Positions 1-8,135 of a DNA stretch of 64,000 bases are shown here, in pieces. A program made the position numbers and the translations under genes. The notes beneath the pieces were generated by a model. The model was not told where the DNA came from. It did not search any database and was given only the letters and a program-made list of their open reading frames with translations. Source of the stretch: Streptomyces atroolivaceus (GTDB lineage Bacteria > Actinomycetota > Actinomycetes > Streptomycetales > Streptomycetaceae). The stretch covers positions 62,001 to 126,000 of the forward strand of contig NZ_JNXG01000015.1 in the NCBI RefSeq assembly GCF_000717025.1, read 5' to 3'. Numbering within the stretch: the first letter of the stretch is position 1; each line of letters opens with the position of its first letter.

Positions 1-134
1 TAAAACGGGGTTCGTCACGCACCGTGGAGATCCCGGCAGGAAGGTGTACAGGCCATCCTCACGAAGCTTTGACCGCACCGCGGTCGGCCGGTGATTCGAC
101 GTCTCAAAGCCCACACACGGGGTACAGAGGGAGC

Positions 135-401
135 ATGGCTTTCGTGAAGCGTGTTGCTCTTGCTCCTCGTGCGGTGCGGCAGCTGCGGCGCGTCCGCTCG
201 GTGTACGTGGCGGGGATGCTGTTGTCGGCCTTCGTCCTGCTCTCCTACGACGACTCGGCGGCGGGCGGCCGGCAGACGGTGATCGCGGGCGTCTTCCTCG
301 CGGTGTTCGCGGCGCTCCTCACCCTGACCGCGGTGCAGTTGTGGCGGCACGGGCGGACGAAGCACTGCAGCACGGCGAAGAAGCTCACGCGGCTCGTGTG
401 A
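135..401 (+). CDS. Small two-helix membrane protein, function unknown
   Basis: An 88-residue basic protein. Two hydrophobic stretches, at about residues 23-40 and 48-70, look like membrane helices, with a positively charged N-terminus and a short basic tail. The ATG at 135 is chosen because a purine-rich GAGGGAG lies directly before it; the frame stays open upstream but that part is not protein-like. I recognise no family. It reads towards the NACHT pair, but about 170 bases and a small hairpin separate them, so a shared transcript is not implied. Confidence 0.6.
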   Translation: MAFVKRVALAPRAVRQLRRVRSVYVAGMLLSAFVLLSYDDSAAGGRQTVIAGVFLAVFAALLTLTAVQLWRHGRTKHCSTAKKLTRLV

Positions 402-506
402 ACCACTGCCGCTCCAGGCGGACTTCGACCAATTCCCTGGTCAACGGCTCAGAAATCACCGGTCGCGCCGGCTGACCGGCCCTGACGCGGAAGAGCGTGA
501 CAGCAA

Positions 507-522
507 GGCCCCAAGTGGGGCC
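507..522. terminator. Short GC hairpin between small gene and Bell/NACHT pair
   Basis: GGCCCC-AAGT-GGGGCC forms a six-base-pair stem with a four-base loop, about 105 bases after the stop of the upstream gene and about 50 before the next start. It could be a weak terminator or part of the leader of the Bell-NACHT operon. No U tract follows, which is usual in Streptomyces. Confidence 0.3.
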
Positions 523-570
523 GCAAACCCCTACATTGGTCCTCGGATCACTATCCGTGGGGGGTGGGGG

Positions 571-987
571 ATGGACCCGATCGTACTTGCGGCGGGAACC
601 GCCTTGGTGAGCGCCATGGCGACGGATGCCTGGCTGCAGTCGAAGGCCGCGACGGTGGCGATGTGGCGCCGCGTGCGTCCGGATCACACGGACGACGTGG
701 GCGCCGAGCTGGACGCCCTGCGCGGCCAGGTGCTCGCCGCACGTGATGCGGAGGACGAGGAGACCGAGCAGGCGCTGGCCGGTGTCTGGCGCATGCGCTT
801 CCAGCAGGCCCTCGCCGACACCCCCGGACTCGCCGCCGAACTGCGGCTGTTGCTGGACGATCACCTTGGCCCCGCACTGTCCCGGACGGAACAGACCCGG
901 GGCGCGTCGGTCGTCATGAATGCGGAAGCCCGCGACAACTCCCGCGTCTACCTGTCGGGCAGGGACCAGCACATCAACGGAGCATGA
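571..987 (+). CDS. Bell-like helical protein with C-terminal amyloid-type motif
   Basis: A 138-residue protein. Residues 1-110 are Ala/Leu/Glu-rich and look all-helical. After a short linker comes a C-terminal motif, residues 118-137, built around NSRVYLSGRDQHI. A near-copy, SSQIHMAGRDQYI, stands at the N-terminus of the downstream NACHT protein. This is the layout described for bacterial Bell/NLR pairs, in which the small helical (HELO-like, putative membrane-attacking) protein carries at its C-terminus the prion-like motif that the NLR carries at its N-terminus. The stop overlaps the next start as ATGA, so the two are translationally coupled. The Bell assignment rests on architecture and is inferred; no profile was run. 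A G-rich stretch just before the ATG may act as ribosome binding site. Confidence 0.7.
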   Translation: MDPIVLAAGTALVSAMATDAWLQSKAATVAMWRRVRPDHTDDVGAELDALRGQVLAARDAEDEETEQALAGVWRMRFQQALADTPGLAAELRLLLDDHLGPALSRTEQTRGASVVMNAEARDNSRVYLSGRDQHINGA

Positions 988-3908
988 ACGTCCCGGCGGG
1001 AGAGCCCATCCCCCATCAGGAAGCCCACGCTCACGACAGCTCTCAGATCCACATGGCGGGCAGGGATCAGTACATCTACCACTCCTCGGCCGGGACCCAC
1101 CACGGGCAGGTGCCCGTCCCGGGGGCGGGCCGCGCTCTCGCGCGGATGCTCGCACCGTTCTGCGTGCTCGTCGCAGGCGTCACTCTGGTGTGGGTGGCAT
1201 ACGACGCCGACGGCTGGATCCGGGGACCGTTACTGCTCGCGGGCCTCGTGGTCGTCGTACTCACGAGCCTGCGGCTGCGGCCCGCTGTCCGGCGTTGGCG
1301 CCTGGTGCGGACCGGGCAGAACCCGGAGCTCGCACGCCTCCATGACCGACAGCTCGAAGGAGTCGCCGAACAACTCGCACGCGAACTCGAGGTGTCCTGG
1401 AATCACGAGATGAAGCTCCGCAGGCTCCAGCATCCCACGCCACTGCCGGTGCGCTGGGTCAACGCGGAGGAGTACGGGGATCACTGGACGAACATCCGCA
1501 CGGACGACGGGCGGGATGCGCCGCTGGATCTCTCGGGCAGCAGCGCTCTCCACGAGGTCTATTCCAGAATCCCTTCCGGTCGGCTCCTCATTCTCGGCCC
1601 AGCCGGGGCGGGCAAATCCGTACTCGCACTGCGCTTCGCTCTCGACCGCCTCGGTGCGCGGGGGCCCGGCGGCCGGGTCCCCGTACTCCTCCCCATGGCC
1701 TCGTGGGACCCTGCGACGCAGGACCTGGAGTCCTGGGCGGCCCGGCGCCTTGCGGCCGACCACCCGGCACTCGCCGGGCGGGCGGTGTCGGGCGGGACCG
1801 TCGGCGCCGAACTCCTCAGGGCGGGTCGGCTCCTACCCGTGCTGGACGGCTTCGACGAGATGAGCACGCAGACCCGGCACCATGCACTGCGAAGACTTCG
1901 CGCCTCGCTCGGCGAGGCGGACCCCTTCCTGCTCACCAGCAGGGCCGACGAATACGAGGCCGCCGTCAGGCAGGCAGACATCGTGCTGCCCGCGACGGCG
2001 GCGGTCCGGGTGGAACCACTGAGCGTGCAGGAGTCGGTGGACTATCTGCACCGCACGACCCGGAAGCTGGTGGCCGGCGGCGCCGTGGCCACCAAGTGGG
2101 ACCCTGTGTTCACCCGGCTGCGCGAGCACCCGGGTGACCCGCAGGTGCTGAGGCTGCGGGACGTGCTGGCGACCCCACTGATGACGGGTCTGGCCCGCAT
2201 CACCTACAGCGAGACCTCCCGCGATCCCGCGGAGCTTCTGGACCACCGCCGCTTTCCCAGCCGAGCCGCGATCGAGGACCACCTGCTGGGACAGCTCGTC
2301 CCAGCGGTCACCGGTCATCCGGAGCGGACCTCGAGATGGTTGATGTTCCTGGCGCGGCACCTCACTTCTCTTGGGACCCAGGACCTGGAGTGGTGGCGGC
2401 TCAGCCAGGCCGGTCCGAGAGCGGCCCGGGCGGCGGGGGCCCTGCTGGCGTTGGGTGCCGCAACCGCGCTGCTCGGGTGGCGGCTCGACGCGCAGACATC
2501 CTGGTTCGGCATTGCCATGCCTGTCTGGGTCCCGTTCGGTGTGCTCTGTCTGGTATCGGTCGCCGATGTGGCCTTCAATGCCCGGGAACCCCTGCCGCAG
2601 TACGTCCCGCGCACCGAGCCGGGGCGGATGGTCCGGCCCGCGCTCGCCGTCGTGGCAGTGGTCTGTGGAGGGCTGCTCTATTCATGGCTCATGCAGTACA
2701 CGCTGTTCTTGGTGATCGCCTGCGTTGCCTCCGTGTCCTTCTCCGTCGGTCACCACATCGTGCTCCGGAAGAGAGGTCGGCTCGAGGAGACCGGCCGGCC
2801 GACGGTGGAGGAGCCTCCTGGGGATCTCCGCCACAGCCCCGGCGATGCCGCCGCTCGCGGCCCGGAGCGGACGCTGCGGGAGGACCGACTGGCCACACTG
2901 GTGACGCTGGGGTTCATCAATGTGCTGAGGGGAGGTTCGGCGGTCTGGCGGGCGGCCGTGCTTCTGGTCTTCGGAGCGTTCGCACCGGATTTGAGTCTCA
3001 TCGACATCCGACCGGGCACCGGGGCCGTCACCACAGTCGTCACGGTCGGTGCTGTCGTCGTGCTCGGAGCATCGTCGTCCGCGTGGTGTGGCTTCGGTGC
3101 GTCCAGAGCGTGGCTGTGGGGTGCGGGGAAGCTTCCGTGGAACGTGCTCGGCCTCCTCGGAGAGGCCCACCGCGTCGGTGTGCTGCGCCAGTCCGGCGCC
3201 GTCTACCAGTTCCGGCACTCCCGGCTCCAGGAAAGGCTGGCCGCGCAGGCCGGGGAGCCCGCCCCGGCTCGGGTGCCGGCGAGCAGTTCGCAGACCGAGG
3301 GACTCCGGCTGCTCAGGGGCATGCTTTCCAGCCTCGTTCTCACTGTCGGGTCGATCGCGATGGGCGTGGACATGTTTCTACTGAAGGCGGAGCCCGGGCC
3401 GTACGAAGCCGTCGCCCCCGTATGTGACCTGGTCGACCGCCAGACCCTGGAGAGGGTCGTGCCGGACCCCCGGGGGGAGCCGTCCGAGGAGCACGACGAG
3501 GAGCACTACTTCGGCCCCGTCAGAAAGTACTGTTCCTGGAACGCCGGCACGGCGTCTGCCGGAGACCCCGTCGTGGTGATCTTTGTGGACCTGCTCGAAC
3601 CCACGCGTACGCTGACTGCAGTCGAACACGCGGACAGGTGGTTCGGCAACGGACTCCCCGTCGGACCGAAAGTCTCCCAATACACCGTAGACCTTGGCGC
3701 AGTGGGCGACGAGGCCGTCACCGCCGTGGGGTACAGCGAGGATCGGCCGACGGTCGCTACGAGCGTCCGGTTGGACAACCTGCTGGTGACCGTCACGTAC
3801 GAGGTGGACTTGAATTGGGGCGATACGAAGGGCTACGCCCGCAGCACGGGGATTACGCAGGACCTGGCCCGCACCGTCGTCCGGAACATCTCCGATGCGC
3901 ACCCGTGA
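984..3908 (+). CDS. Membrane-anchored NACHT NTPase (NLR-like) with amyloid-type N-terminal motif
   Basis: A 974-residue STAND NTPase. Residues 18-34 carry the QIHMAGRDQYIYH motif shared with the preceding protein. Two membrane helices follow at about 54-72 and 80-96. The NACHT domain has Walker A GPAGAGKS at 205-212 and Walker B LDGFDE at 287-292, then an LLTSRADEY segment. About six more hydrophobic segments lie between residues 485 and 797. The last ~175 residues contain a Cys pair (~814 and ~850, the second in a CSW triplet) and resemble the DUF3558 lipoprotein fold; placed after the last helix, they could lie outside the cell. No WD40, TPR or LRR sensor is visible, so this tail may be the sensor. 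Codon 83 is TTA, so translation may need bldA tRNA. The gene is coupled to the Bell-like gene by ATGA overlap. Confidence 0.85.
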   Translation: MNVPAGEPIPHQEAHAHDSSQIHMAGRDQYIYHSSAGTHHGQVPVPGAGRALARMLAPFCVLVAGVTLVWVAYDADGWIRGPLLLAGLVVVVLTSLRLRPAVRRWRLVRTGQNPELARLHDRQLEGVAEQLARELEVSWNHEMKLRRLQHPTPLPVRWVNAEEYGDHWTNIRTDDGRDAPLDLSGSSALHEVYSRIPSGRLLILGPAGAGKSVLALRFALDRLGARGPGGRVPVLLPMASWDPATQDLESWAARRLAADHPALAGRAVSGGTVGAELLRAGRLLPVLDGFDEMSTQTRHHALRRLRASLGEADPFLLTSRADEYEAAVRQADIVLPATAAVRVEPLSVQESVDYLHRTTRKLVAGGAVATKWDPVFTRLREHPGDPQVLRLRDVLATPLMTGLARITYSETSRDPAELLDHRRFPSRAAIEDHLLGQLVPAVTGHPERTSRWLMFLARHLTSLGTQDLEWWRLSQAGPRAARAAGALLALGAATALLGWRLDAQTSWFGIAMPVWVPFGVLCLVSVADVAFNAREPLPQYVPRTEPGRMVRPALAVVAVVCGGLLYSWLMQYTLFLVIACVASVSFSVGHHIVLRKRGRLEETGRPTVEEPPGDLRHSPGDAAARGPERTLREDRLATLVTLGFINVLRGGSAVWRAAVLLVFGAFAPDLSLIDIRPGTGAVTTVVTVGAVVVLGASSSAWCGFGASRAWLWGAGKLPWNVLGLLGEAHRVGVLRQSGAVYQFRHSRLQERLAAQAGEPAPARVPASSSQTEGLRLLRGMLSSLVLTVGSIAMGVDMFLLKAEPGPYEAVAPVCDLVDRQTLERVVPDPRGEPSEEHDEEHYFGPVRKYCSWNAGTASAGDPVVVIFVDLLEPTRTLTAVEHADRWFGNGLPVGPKVSQYTVDLGAVGDEAVTAVGYSEDRPTVATSVRLDNLLVTVTYEVDLNWGDTKGYARSTGITQDLARTVVRNISDAHP

Positions 3909-4007
3909 CCGAGGGTCGCACCGTACGGGGCTCGACGTCGTGGTGGACGGAGTCCCGACCCCGTCCGCGGTCGGAAGCTTCCGCGCACGACACGGGACGG
4001 GTGGGCC

Positions 4008-4478
4008 GTGGACGCATGTCAGAGGCTGACAGCATTGGTCGAATCGGCCTGGGTGGAGCTGGCAAGCTCCGGTGTCAGGCCCCGGGACCACTGCCTCGAC
4101 GTTGTCAACGATGTCCTGGAAACGAGCCGTCTGACGCAGAACGACGCTGAGCGGGCGGTCGAACGCCTCGTCACTTTTGCGCTCTCCGATGAGGGCTACC
4201 CAGTGAGAGAGTCCGCGCTGCACGCAGTCGGCACCGCCTCCACCTACTACGAACTCCCCTACCGCGTGGTTGAGCCGCTCGCTGCTGGGGTGGACGGCTT
4301 CGAACCCTTGCTCCTCACCTACGTCCTGGCCATTCTCGGCTGCACGCACGATCAGGCGGCACTGCCGATCGTCGAACGCTTCCTCCATCACCACCATCCC
4401 GAGGTGCGCAGGGAAGCGGCGGATGCCGTGACGGAACTGAGCTGGCACCGAGAGTCCGCCCAGGACGAGACGGCTTAG
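4008..4478 (+). CDS. HEAT-like alpha-helical repeat protein
   Basis: A 156-residue protein, start GTG 4008. It is all-helical, with HEAT-like paired helices such as the VRESALHAVGTAS and VRREAADAVTELS segments, separated by a loop with four histidines (~124-127). Small HEAT proteins of this type are common orphan genes in Streptomyces and are often immunity or scaffold-like; no catalytic motif is seen. It follows the NACHT gene by about 100 bases on the same strand and could be its third member, but nothing in the sequence proves that. The start is weakly supported because no good ribosome site precedes it. Confidence 0.65.
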   Translation: MDACQRLTALVESAWVELASSGVRPRDHCLDVVNDVLETSRLTQNDAERAVERLVTFALSDEGYPVRESALHAVGTASTYYELPYRVVEPLAAGVDGFEPLLLTYVLAILGCTHDQAALPIVERFLHHHHPEVRREAADAVTELSWHRESAQDETA

Positions 4479-4523
4479 CTCTGTGGGTTCAGGAACTGAG
4501 CCGTCCAAGCACCCGCACCAGCC

Positions 4524-4904
4524 TCAGAGACCGCCCAGCTCGGCCGCGAGGTCCGGATCGCGCATACCGGGGAAGGCGTAACCCTCGGTCTCGTCCCACG
4601 GAACGTCGAGGTCATCCATGTGAACGTGCCACTCCGCTCCCGGCAGCACACGGCGCAACTCGCTGACCGAGCCCAGCACATGGTCGAGCACCGGTAGCAC
4701 CTTGCCGGGGTCGAACGGCATCTTCGTGGACCCGGCAACGACCTCGTCCGGCCGGCTGCCCTCACTGTCGTACAGGGAGAGGCTTTCCTGGTCCTCGTAC
4801 GGAAAGGACGCCCTGTGGGCGGCAACGACGCGCTCGACAGCGGCCGTCTCGGCATCCGTCAGCGGCGCAGCCCGGCTCGCACAGTAGTAAAGGGAGACGC
4901 TCAT
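4524..4904 (-). CDS. Conserved hypothetical protein, 126 residues
   Basis: Starts MSVSLYYCASRAAPLTDAE and ends ...DPDLAAELGGL. It is an acidic, soluble, mixed alpha/beta protein without signal peptide or membrane helix. The internal ATG at 4904 is preferred: the upstream part of the open frame is Arg/Pro-rich and not protein-like. I do not recognise a family with a known role. It is convergent with the HEAT-like gene and divergent from the AraC fragment. Confidence 0.6.
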   Translation of the reverse strand: MSVSLYYCASRAAPLTDAETAAVERVVAAHRASFPYEDQESLSLYDSEGSRPDEVVAGSTKMPFDPGKVLPVLDHVLGSVSELRRVLPGAEWHVHMDDLDVPWDETEGYAFPGMRDPDLAAELGGL

Positions 4905-4972
4905 ACCCTGAGCGTACTGAGGGGGTGTGACAGAGCCGCCCGGCACGGCCTGCCCTGTGGTGGGATGGTGCC

Positions 4973-5065
4973 GTGAGCCGCACCGTGGAAGAGACCAACC
5001 GCCGCATGCTCCGGGCACGGGACGCGATGGACCGTGCGTACGCGCAACCACTGGATGTGCCCACG
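4973..5065 (+). pseudogene. N-terminal remnant of an AraC-family regulator
   Basis: GTG at 4973 begins MSRTVEETNRRMLRARDAMD and continues AYAQPLDVP, the typical opening of a Streptomyces AraC regulator, where the first helix-turn-helix (ALARIAHVSEAHF-like) should follow. Instead the sequence becomes unrelated (TNSSGRPLRFS...) after about residue 30. The frame stays open to 5377 but runs into the next gene in another frame, so the rest has been deleted or replaced. The recognition helices are absent and no DNA-binding function is expected. Confidence 0.5.
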
Positions 5066-5165
5066 AACTCCTCCGGCCGCCCCCTACGCTTCAGCTGCGA
5101 CGAGCACGGCCGCATCACCTCAGGACCGACACCCACGGAAACCGCTTCATGTCAGTGGCTGACTC

Positions 5166-5171
5166 TAGGGT
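5166..5171 (+). promoter_or_regulatory. -10 element of a leaderless promoter (SMI1 gene)
   Basis: TAGGGT lies six bases before the ATG at 5178 and no ribosome binding site is present. This is the usual geometry of actinobacterial leaderless promoters, with transcription starting at or next to the start codon. No clear -35 hexamer is seen. Confidence 0.5.
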
Positions 5172-5177
5172 CGGCCT

Positions 5178-6434
5178 ATGACAGCAGACCTGGTCCATGC
5201 CTCATGGACTCGCATCGACGCGTGGTTGCGCGAGCACGCGCCCCGTACTTTCGCCACGCTTCGGCCGCCCGCCGGGGCCGAGGAGATCGCGGCAGCGCAA
5301 GAGGAACTGGGTGTCACCTTTCCTCCGGACCTGGTCGCTTCACTCCTCCGACACAACGGGGCGCTGGAGGGACCTGAGGCTTTCCGGTTCAGCACGGGCG
5401 ACCGGCTGCTCGGAGTGAGCGGGATCCTCGGGGACACCGGGTTCATGCGTGGCTTTGACCAAGGCCTCGACGGGGAGGCCGAGGGCTACAGGCTTCGCAG
5501 CTACGTAAAGTTCGGTTCCTATGACGTGACGTCGGACGGTCTCCTGGTGGATTGCCGTACTGGGCGGGACTCCTTCGGTGCGATCGGGCGGTTCTTCGAC
5601 GAGACCGGCACCAGTTTCGGACAGGCCGACTCGCTGGGTGGGTATCTGGCCGAATTGGCCGGCAAGCTTGAGCGTGGCAAGGACGGTGGTGTCGTCACGT
5701 TCAACGGCCGGCTGTTCTGGGAGGGGCCCATTGCTCCCCGGCCGGAGTGCAGTGCCGACGATCCCCTTCCCGCGCCGGATGAGGAGCTGCCGGAGCTGGA
5801 CCTGTCCCACAGCCCCAACGACCTCTTCCACGCGAGCTACCTGGACGGGCACGAGGAACTCGGTGCACTGATCGCGATCCTGCCGTACGAGCAGGTGGTT
5901 GAGGCCGCGCGGAAGCAGTTGCGCAGACTGGCGGTCGAATCCGGTCTGAACAAGTACCCGGAGGTCAAGTCAGCCCTGGACGCGTGGGAGTGCGGTGGGG
6001 CTCCACCGCGGCCGGACCAGACCGGGCCGCTCGCTTTGCGACTCCGGGCGGTGCTCGTACAGGCCAACACCGGCCGAGACGTCACTCTCAGGTGGGCCGC
6101 GGAGAAGACAGCCCTCGGGATCTGGGGGTCCCCCTACAGGTCCGTGTGCGAGAGCGCGGAAATCCGCAGTCATTTCACTGTCGACTGGCGTGCGGATCTC
6201 CATGCGGACCTGGGCGATCCTCCGCTGCCGCCGATACCTGACGAGCGCTTCTGGGGGGGCTCTGCGCAACCCCGCCATCGACTCCAGTTGGTACGCAGCT
6301 CAGTACATCCAAGATCAGGACTGACCCGGGGGGCGGTTCCGCGCGAGCGCTTCATGTGGTGGGTATCGCAGATGAAGCGCTCAGTCACGGTGACGGATCG
6401 TGAAGCGCAACGAGCGAGGTCCTCGGGCTGTTGA
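5178..6434 (+). CDS. SMI1/KNR4 (SUKH) family protein, probably frameshifted near its end
   Basis: As read, 418 residues. The N-terminal ~150 residues form a SMI1/KNR4-type domain (EEIAAAQEELGVTFPPDL, then LLRHNGAL, then FGSYDVTSDGLLVD), a fold used by immunity proteins against polymorphic toxins and by housekeeping proteins. After residue 359 the read frame gives an Arg/Ser-rich tail of low quality. At 6253-6259 there is a run of seven G. Removing one G gives FWGALRNPAIDSSWYAAQ followed by YIQDQD and a stop at 6324, a far more natural end. I therefore think the true product ends at 6324 (about 382 residues) and that either a sequencing error or a real +1 frameshift exists. No toxin gene is adjacent. 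Transcription looks leaderless. Confidence 0.7.
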   Translation: MTADLVHASWTRIDAWLREHAPRTFATLRPPAGAEEIAAAQEELGVTFPPDLVASLLRHNGALEGPEAFRFSTGDRLLGVSGILGDTGFMRGFDQGLDGEAEGYRLRSYVKFGSYDVTSDGLLVDCRTGRDSFGAIGRFFDETGTSFGQADSLGGYLAELAGKLERGKDGGVVTFNGRLFWEGPIAPRPECSADDPLPAPDEELPELDLSHSPNDLFHASYLDGHEELGALIAILPYEQVVEAARKQLRRLAVESGLNKYPEVKSALDAWECGGAPPRPDQTGPLALRLRAVLVQANTGRDVTLRWAAEKTALGIWGSPYRSVCESAEIRSHFTVDWRADLHADLGDPPLPPIPDERFWGGSAQPRHRLQLVRSSVHPRSGLTRGAVPRERFMWWVSQMKRSVTVTDREAQRARSSGC

Positions 6435-6475
6435 TCGAGATGTCTTAGTCTCAATCCTGCTGCTCGGAGGACTCG

Positions 6476-6640
6476 TTGATCGTCCATCCTGCCGCACCCG
6501 GCCTGCCGCATGCACTCGTGGAGTGGGTCACCATGCGGATCGTGCCCCGTGAGGGCAACCGCCGCTGCAAGCTCCGCCCGTCTCAACGCGCGATGGTTGC
6601 CATGGTGTACCTGCGCGAGCACCTGCGACAAGGCCGTGGA
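6476..6640 (+). pseudogene. Fragment of an IS transposase N-terminus
   Basis: TTG at 6476 follows a GGAGGA. The reading HPAAPGLPHALVEWVTMRIV, then PREGNRRCKLRPSQRAMVAM and VYLREHL matches the opening of a common Streptomyces IS5-like (DDE) transposase. The similarity stops near 6630 and the frame ends at 6694. No catalytic DDE region and no partner inverted repeat are visible, so this is a dead fragment. Confidence 0.55.
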
Positions 6641-6772
6641 ACGGCTCAGGGCGGTCGGCATTCGTGCCGTGCGACTCCGGGGCGATACACCTGACGGCCC
6701 GGACAGCGTGCGGGTCGGCACCCGCGACGCCGATCGCGCCGCGGGCCGGGACCTTCGGGCATGGAGGCGCAC

Positions 6773-7543
6773 TTACGGGAGGACGACGTCACGGCCGGGT
6801 CCGCCTTCGAGGGTGTCCTTTCCGGTGCCACCGCAGACGAGGTCGTCGCCGCCTTCGCCGTCCAGTGTGTCGTTGCCGGGGCCGCCGAGGATGACGTCGC
6901 GGCCGTCCCCGCCCATGGCGTGGTCGTCGCCGGGGCCGGCGTGCACGGTGTCGTCACCGCCGTAGCCCTCGATCATGTCATCGCCCCGGCCTCCCCACAT
7001 CTGCTGGTTGCCGCTGTCACCCATCAGGTGGTCCGTACCGTCGCCGCCGTGCAGGGCGGCGGGTCCCATGACCATGTCGTTCCCCGCGCCGCCCAGCACC
7101 ATGTGTGCTGTGTGGGCGTGCAGTTCGTCGTCGCCGGGGCCGCCGCTCACGGTGCCGATTCCGGGAGTGAAGGCGGCGATCGTGTCGTTGCCGTCGCTGA
7201 GGGAGACGTCGATCCTGTCGGGCCGGGGGCTGTCGGCGGGCAGTTCGCAGACGACGGAGGTGGTGTCCTCGGCTCTGGAGTACGCACAGTGGTCGCCCGG
7301 TTCGAGCGGGACCACGTCGCTGAAGCCGATCCGCCGGATCCCGTCGCTGGTGTACATGGAGAATATGTTGAGGTTGTTGGTCTGCCCTGCGGCGGCGGCG
7401 AAGACGATCGACTGAGTTGCCCAGTCGGCTCCGACGCGGGCCTTCGCCTCGGTGGCGGTGGCGGCGACTGCCGGGCCGACGGCGAGGCCGGCGGTGAACA
7501 GGGTCACGGCGACCGCGCCGACGGCGGCTCGGTTTCGGTTCAT
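6773..7543 (-). CDS. Secreted RTX-like calcium-binding repeat protein
   Basis: A 256-residue protein with a Sec signal peptide (cleavage about residue 28, after AVGPAVAA). Residues ~130-256 contain about a dozen nonapeptide-like RTX repeats of GGxGxDxLxG type, for example [20 protein letters not shown] and [10 protein letters not shown], which fold into calcium-filled beta rolls. The N-terminal ~100 residues are beta-rich with a Cys pair. A ribosome site GAGG lies five bases before the ATG. There is no enzyme domain and no type I exporter nearby, so it is a wall or medium protein of unknown role. Export through Sec rather than type I is usual for Streptomyces versions. Confidence 0.8.
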   Translation of the reverse strand: MNRNRAAVGAVAVTLFTAGLAVGPAVAATATEAKARVGADWATQSIVFAAAAGQTNNLNIFSMYTSDGIRRIGFSDVVPLEPGDHCAYSRAEDTTSVVCELPADSPRPDRIDVSLSDGNDTIAAFTPGIGTVSGGPGDDELHAHTAHMVLGGAGNDMVMGPAALHGGDGTDHLMGDSGNQQMWGGRGDDMIEGYGGDDTVHAGPGDDHAMGGDGRDVILGGPGNDTLDGEGGDDLVCGGTGKDTLEGGPGRDVVLP

Positions 7544-8060
7544 GAGACCTCATCTCGGTGGAGTGACGTGGACCGACCTGCTTGGCGTGGTGCTGCCGCG
7601 GACCGGGCGGACCGGGCGTGAAGGCAGTCTCCCCTGCTGGTCCGGATCCGCAAGACCGCGAGTTGCCTCCATGGCCTGACCGACGGTCCACCGGGACGTG
7701 TTCCGGCACCTGGTCCGGGAGCGACCTGGAGCTGCGGCGGCCCAGGTGAGCCGGAGCGCGCCGAGGCTGATCTGCGGTGCCGGTGGCTTCCCTCGCTACG
7801 GCATCCCTGCTCCCGCACCGTCGGTTCAGATCCGAGGAGTACGCACGTTCCCGCTGCGTGCCGTCGGCCGCGTTCCAACTGGGCAGCCTCACGCCGGGGC
7901 CAGGTCCCGTTGCCATGCTGTGAACACCCCTCCCTGGCATCGCCCCGCACACCGGCCCAGGCCGCATCCTCGCGTTCCGGTCCCAGGACCGGTTCTGGCT
8001 GCCGGCTCAGGACGAATTGCCTGCTCGTCGGCGCCCTTGTAACCAACTGCGTTTGTTTCA
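7544..8060. other. Intergenic, 517 bases, no gene seen
   Basis: The stretch separates the divergently oriented RTX and LPMO genes. Open frames here are Arg/Pro/Gly-rich shadows. It must hold the RTX promoter, but I cannot point to a convincing one. Confidence 0.4.
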
Positions 8061-8088
8061 TTGACAATTCACCCAGAAGTCATACCGT
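8061..8088 (+). promoter_or_regulatory. Promoter of the LPMO gene
   Basis: A consensus -35 TTGACA at 8061-8066 is followed after 16 bases by TACCGT (8083-8088, TAnnnT-type -10). Transcription would start inside the CebR palindrome that begins at 8089. Confidence 0.7.
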
Positions 8089-8102
8089 TGGGAGCGCTCC
8101 CA
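8089..8102. promoter_or_regulatory. CebR operator
   Basis: TGGGAGCGCTCCCA, a perfect 14-base palindrome identical to the CebR box known from Streptomyces cellulose/cello-oligosaccharide regulons. It abuts the -10 element and covers the expected start point, so bound CebR would block the promoter; cellobiose or cellotriose releases it. The site predicts that the downstream LPMO belongs to the cellulolytic regulon. Confidence 0.85.
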
Positions 8103-8135
8103 CAACAGCCTTGCCAACTGGAAGGAGTTCCCCCC

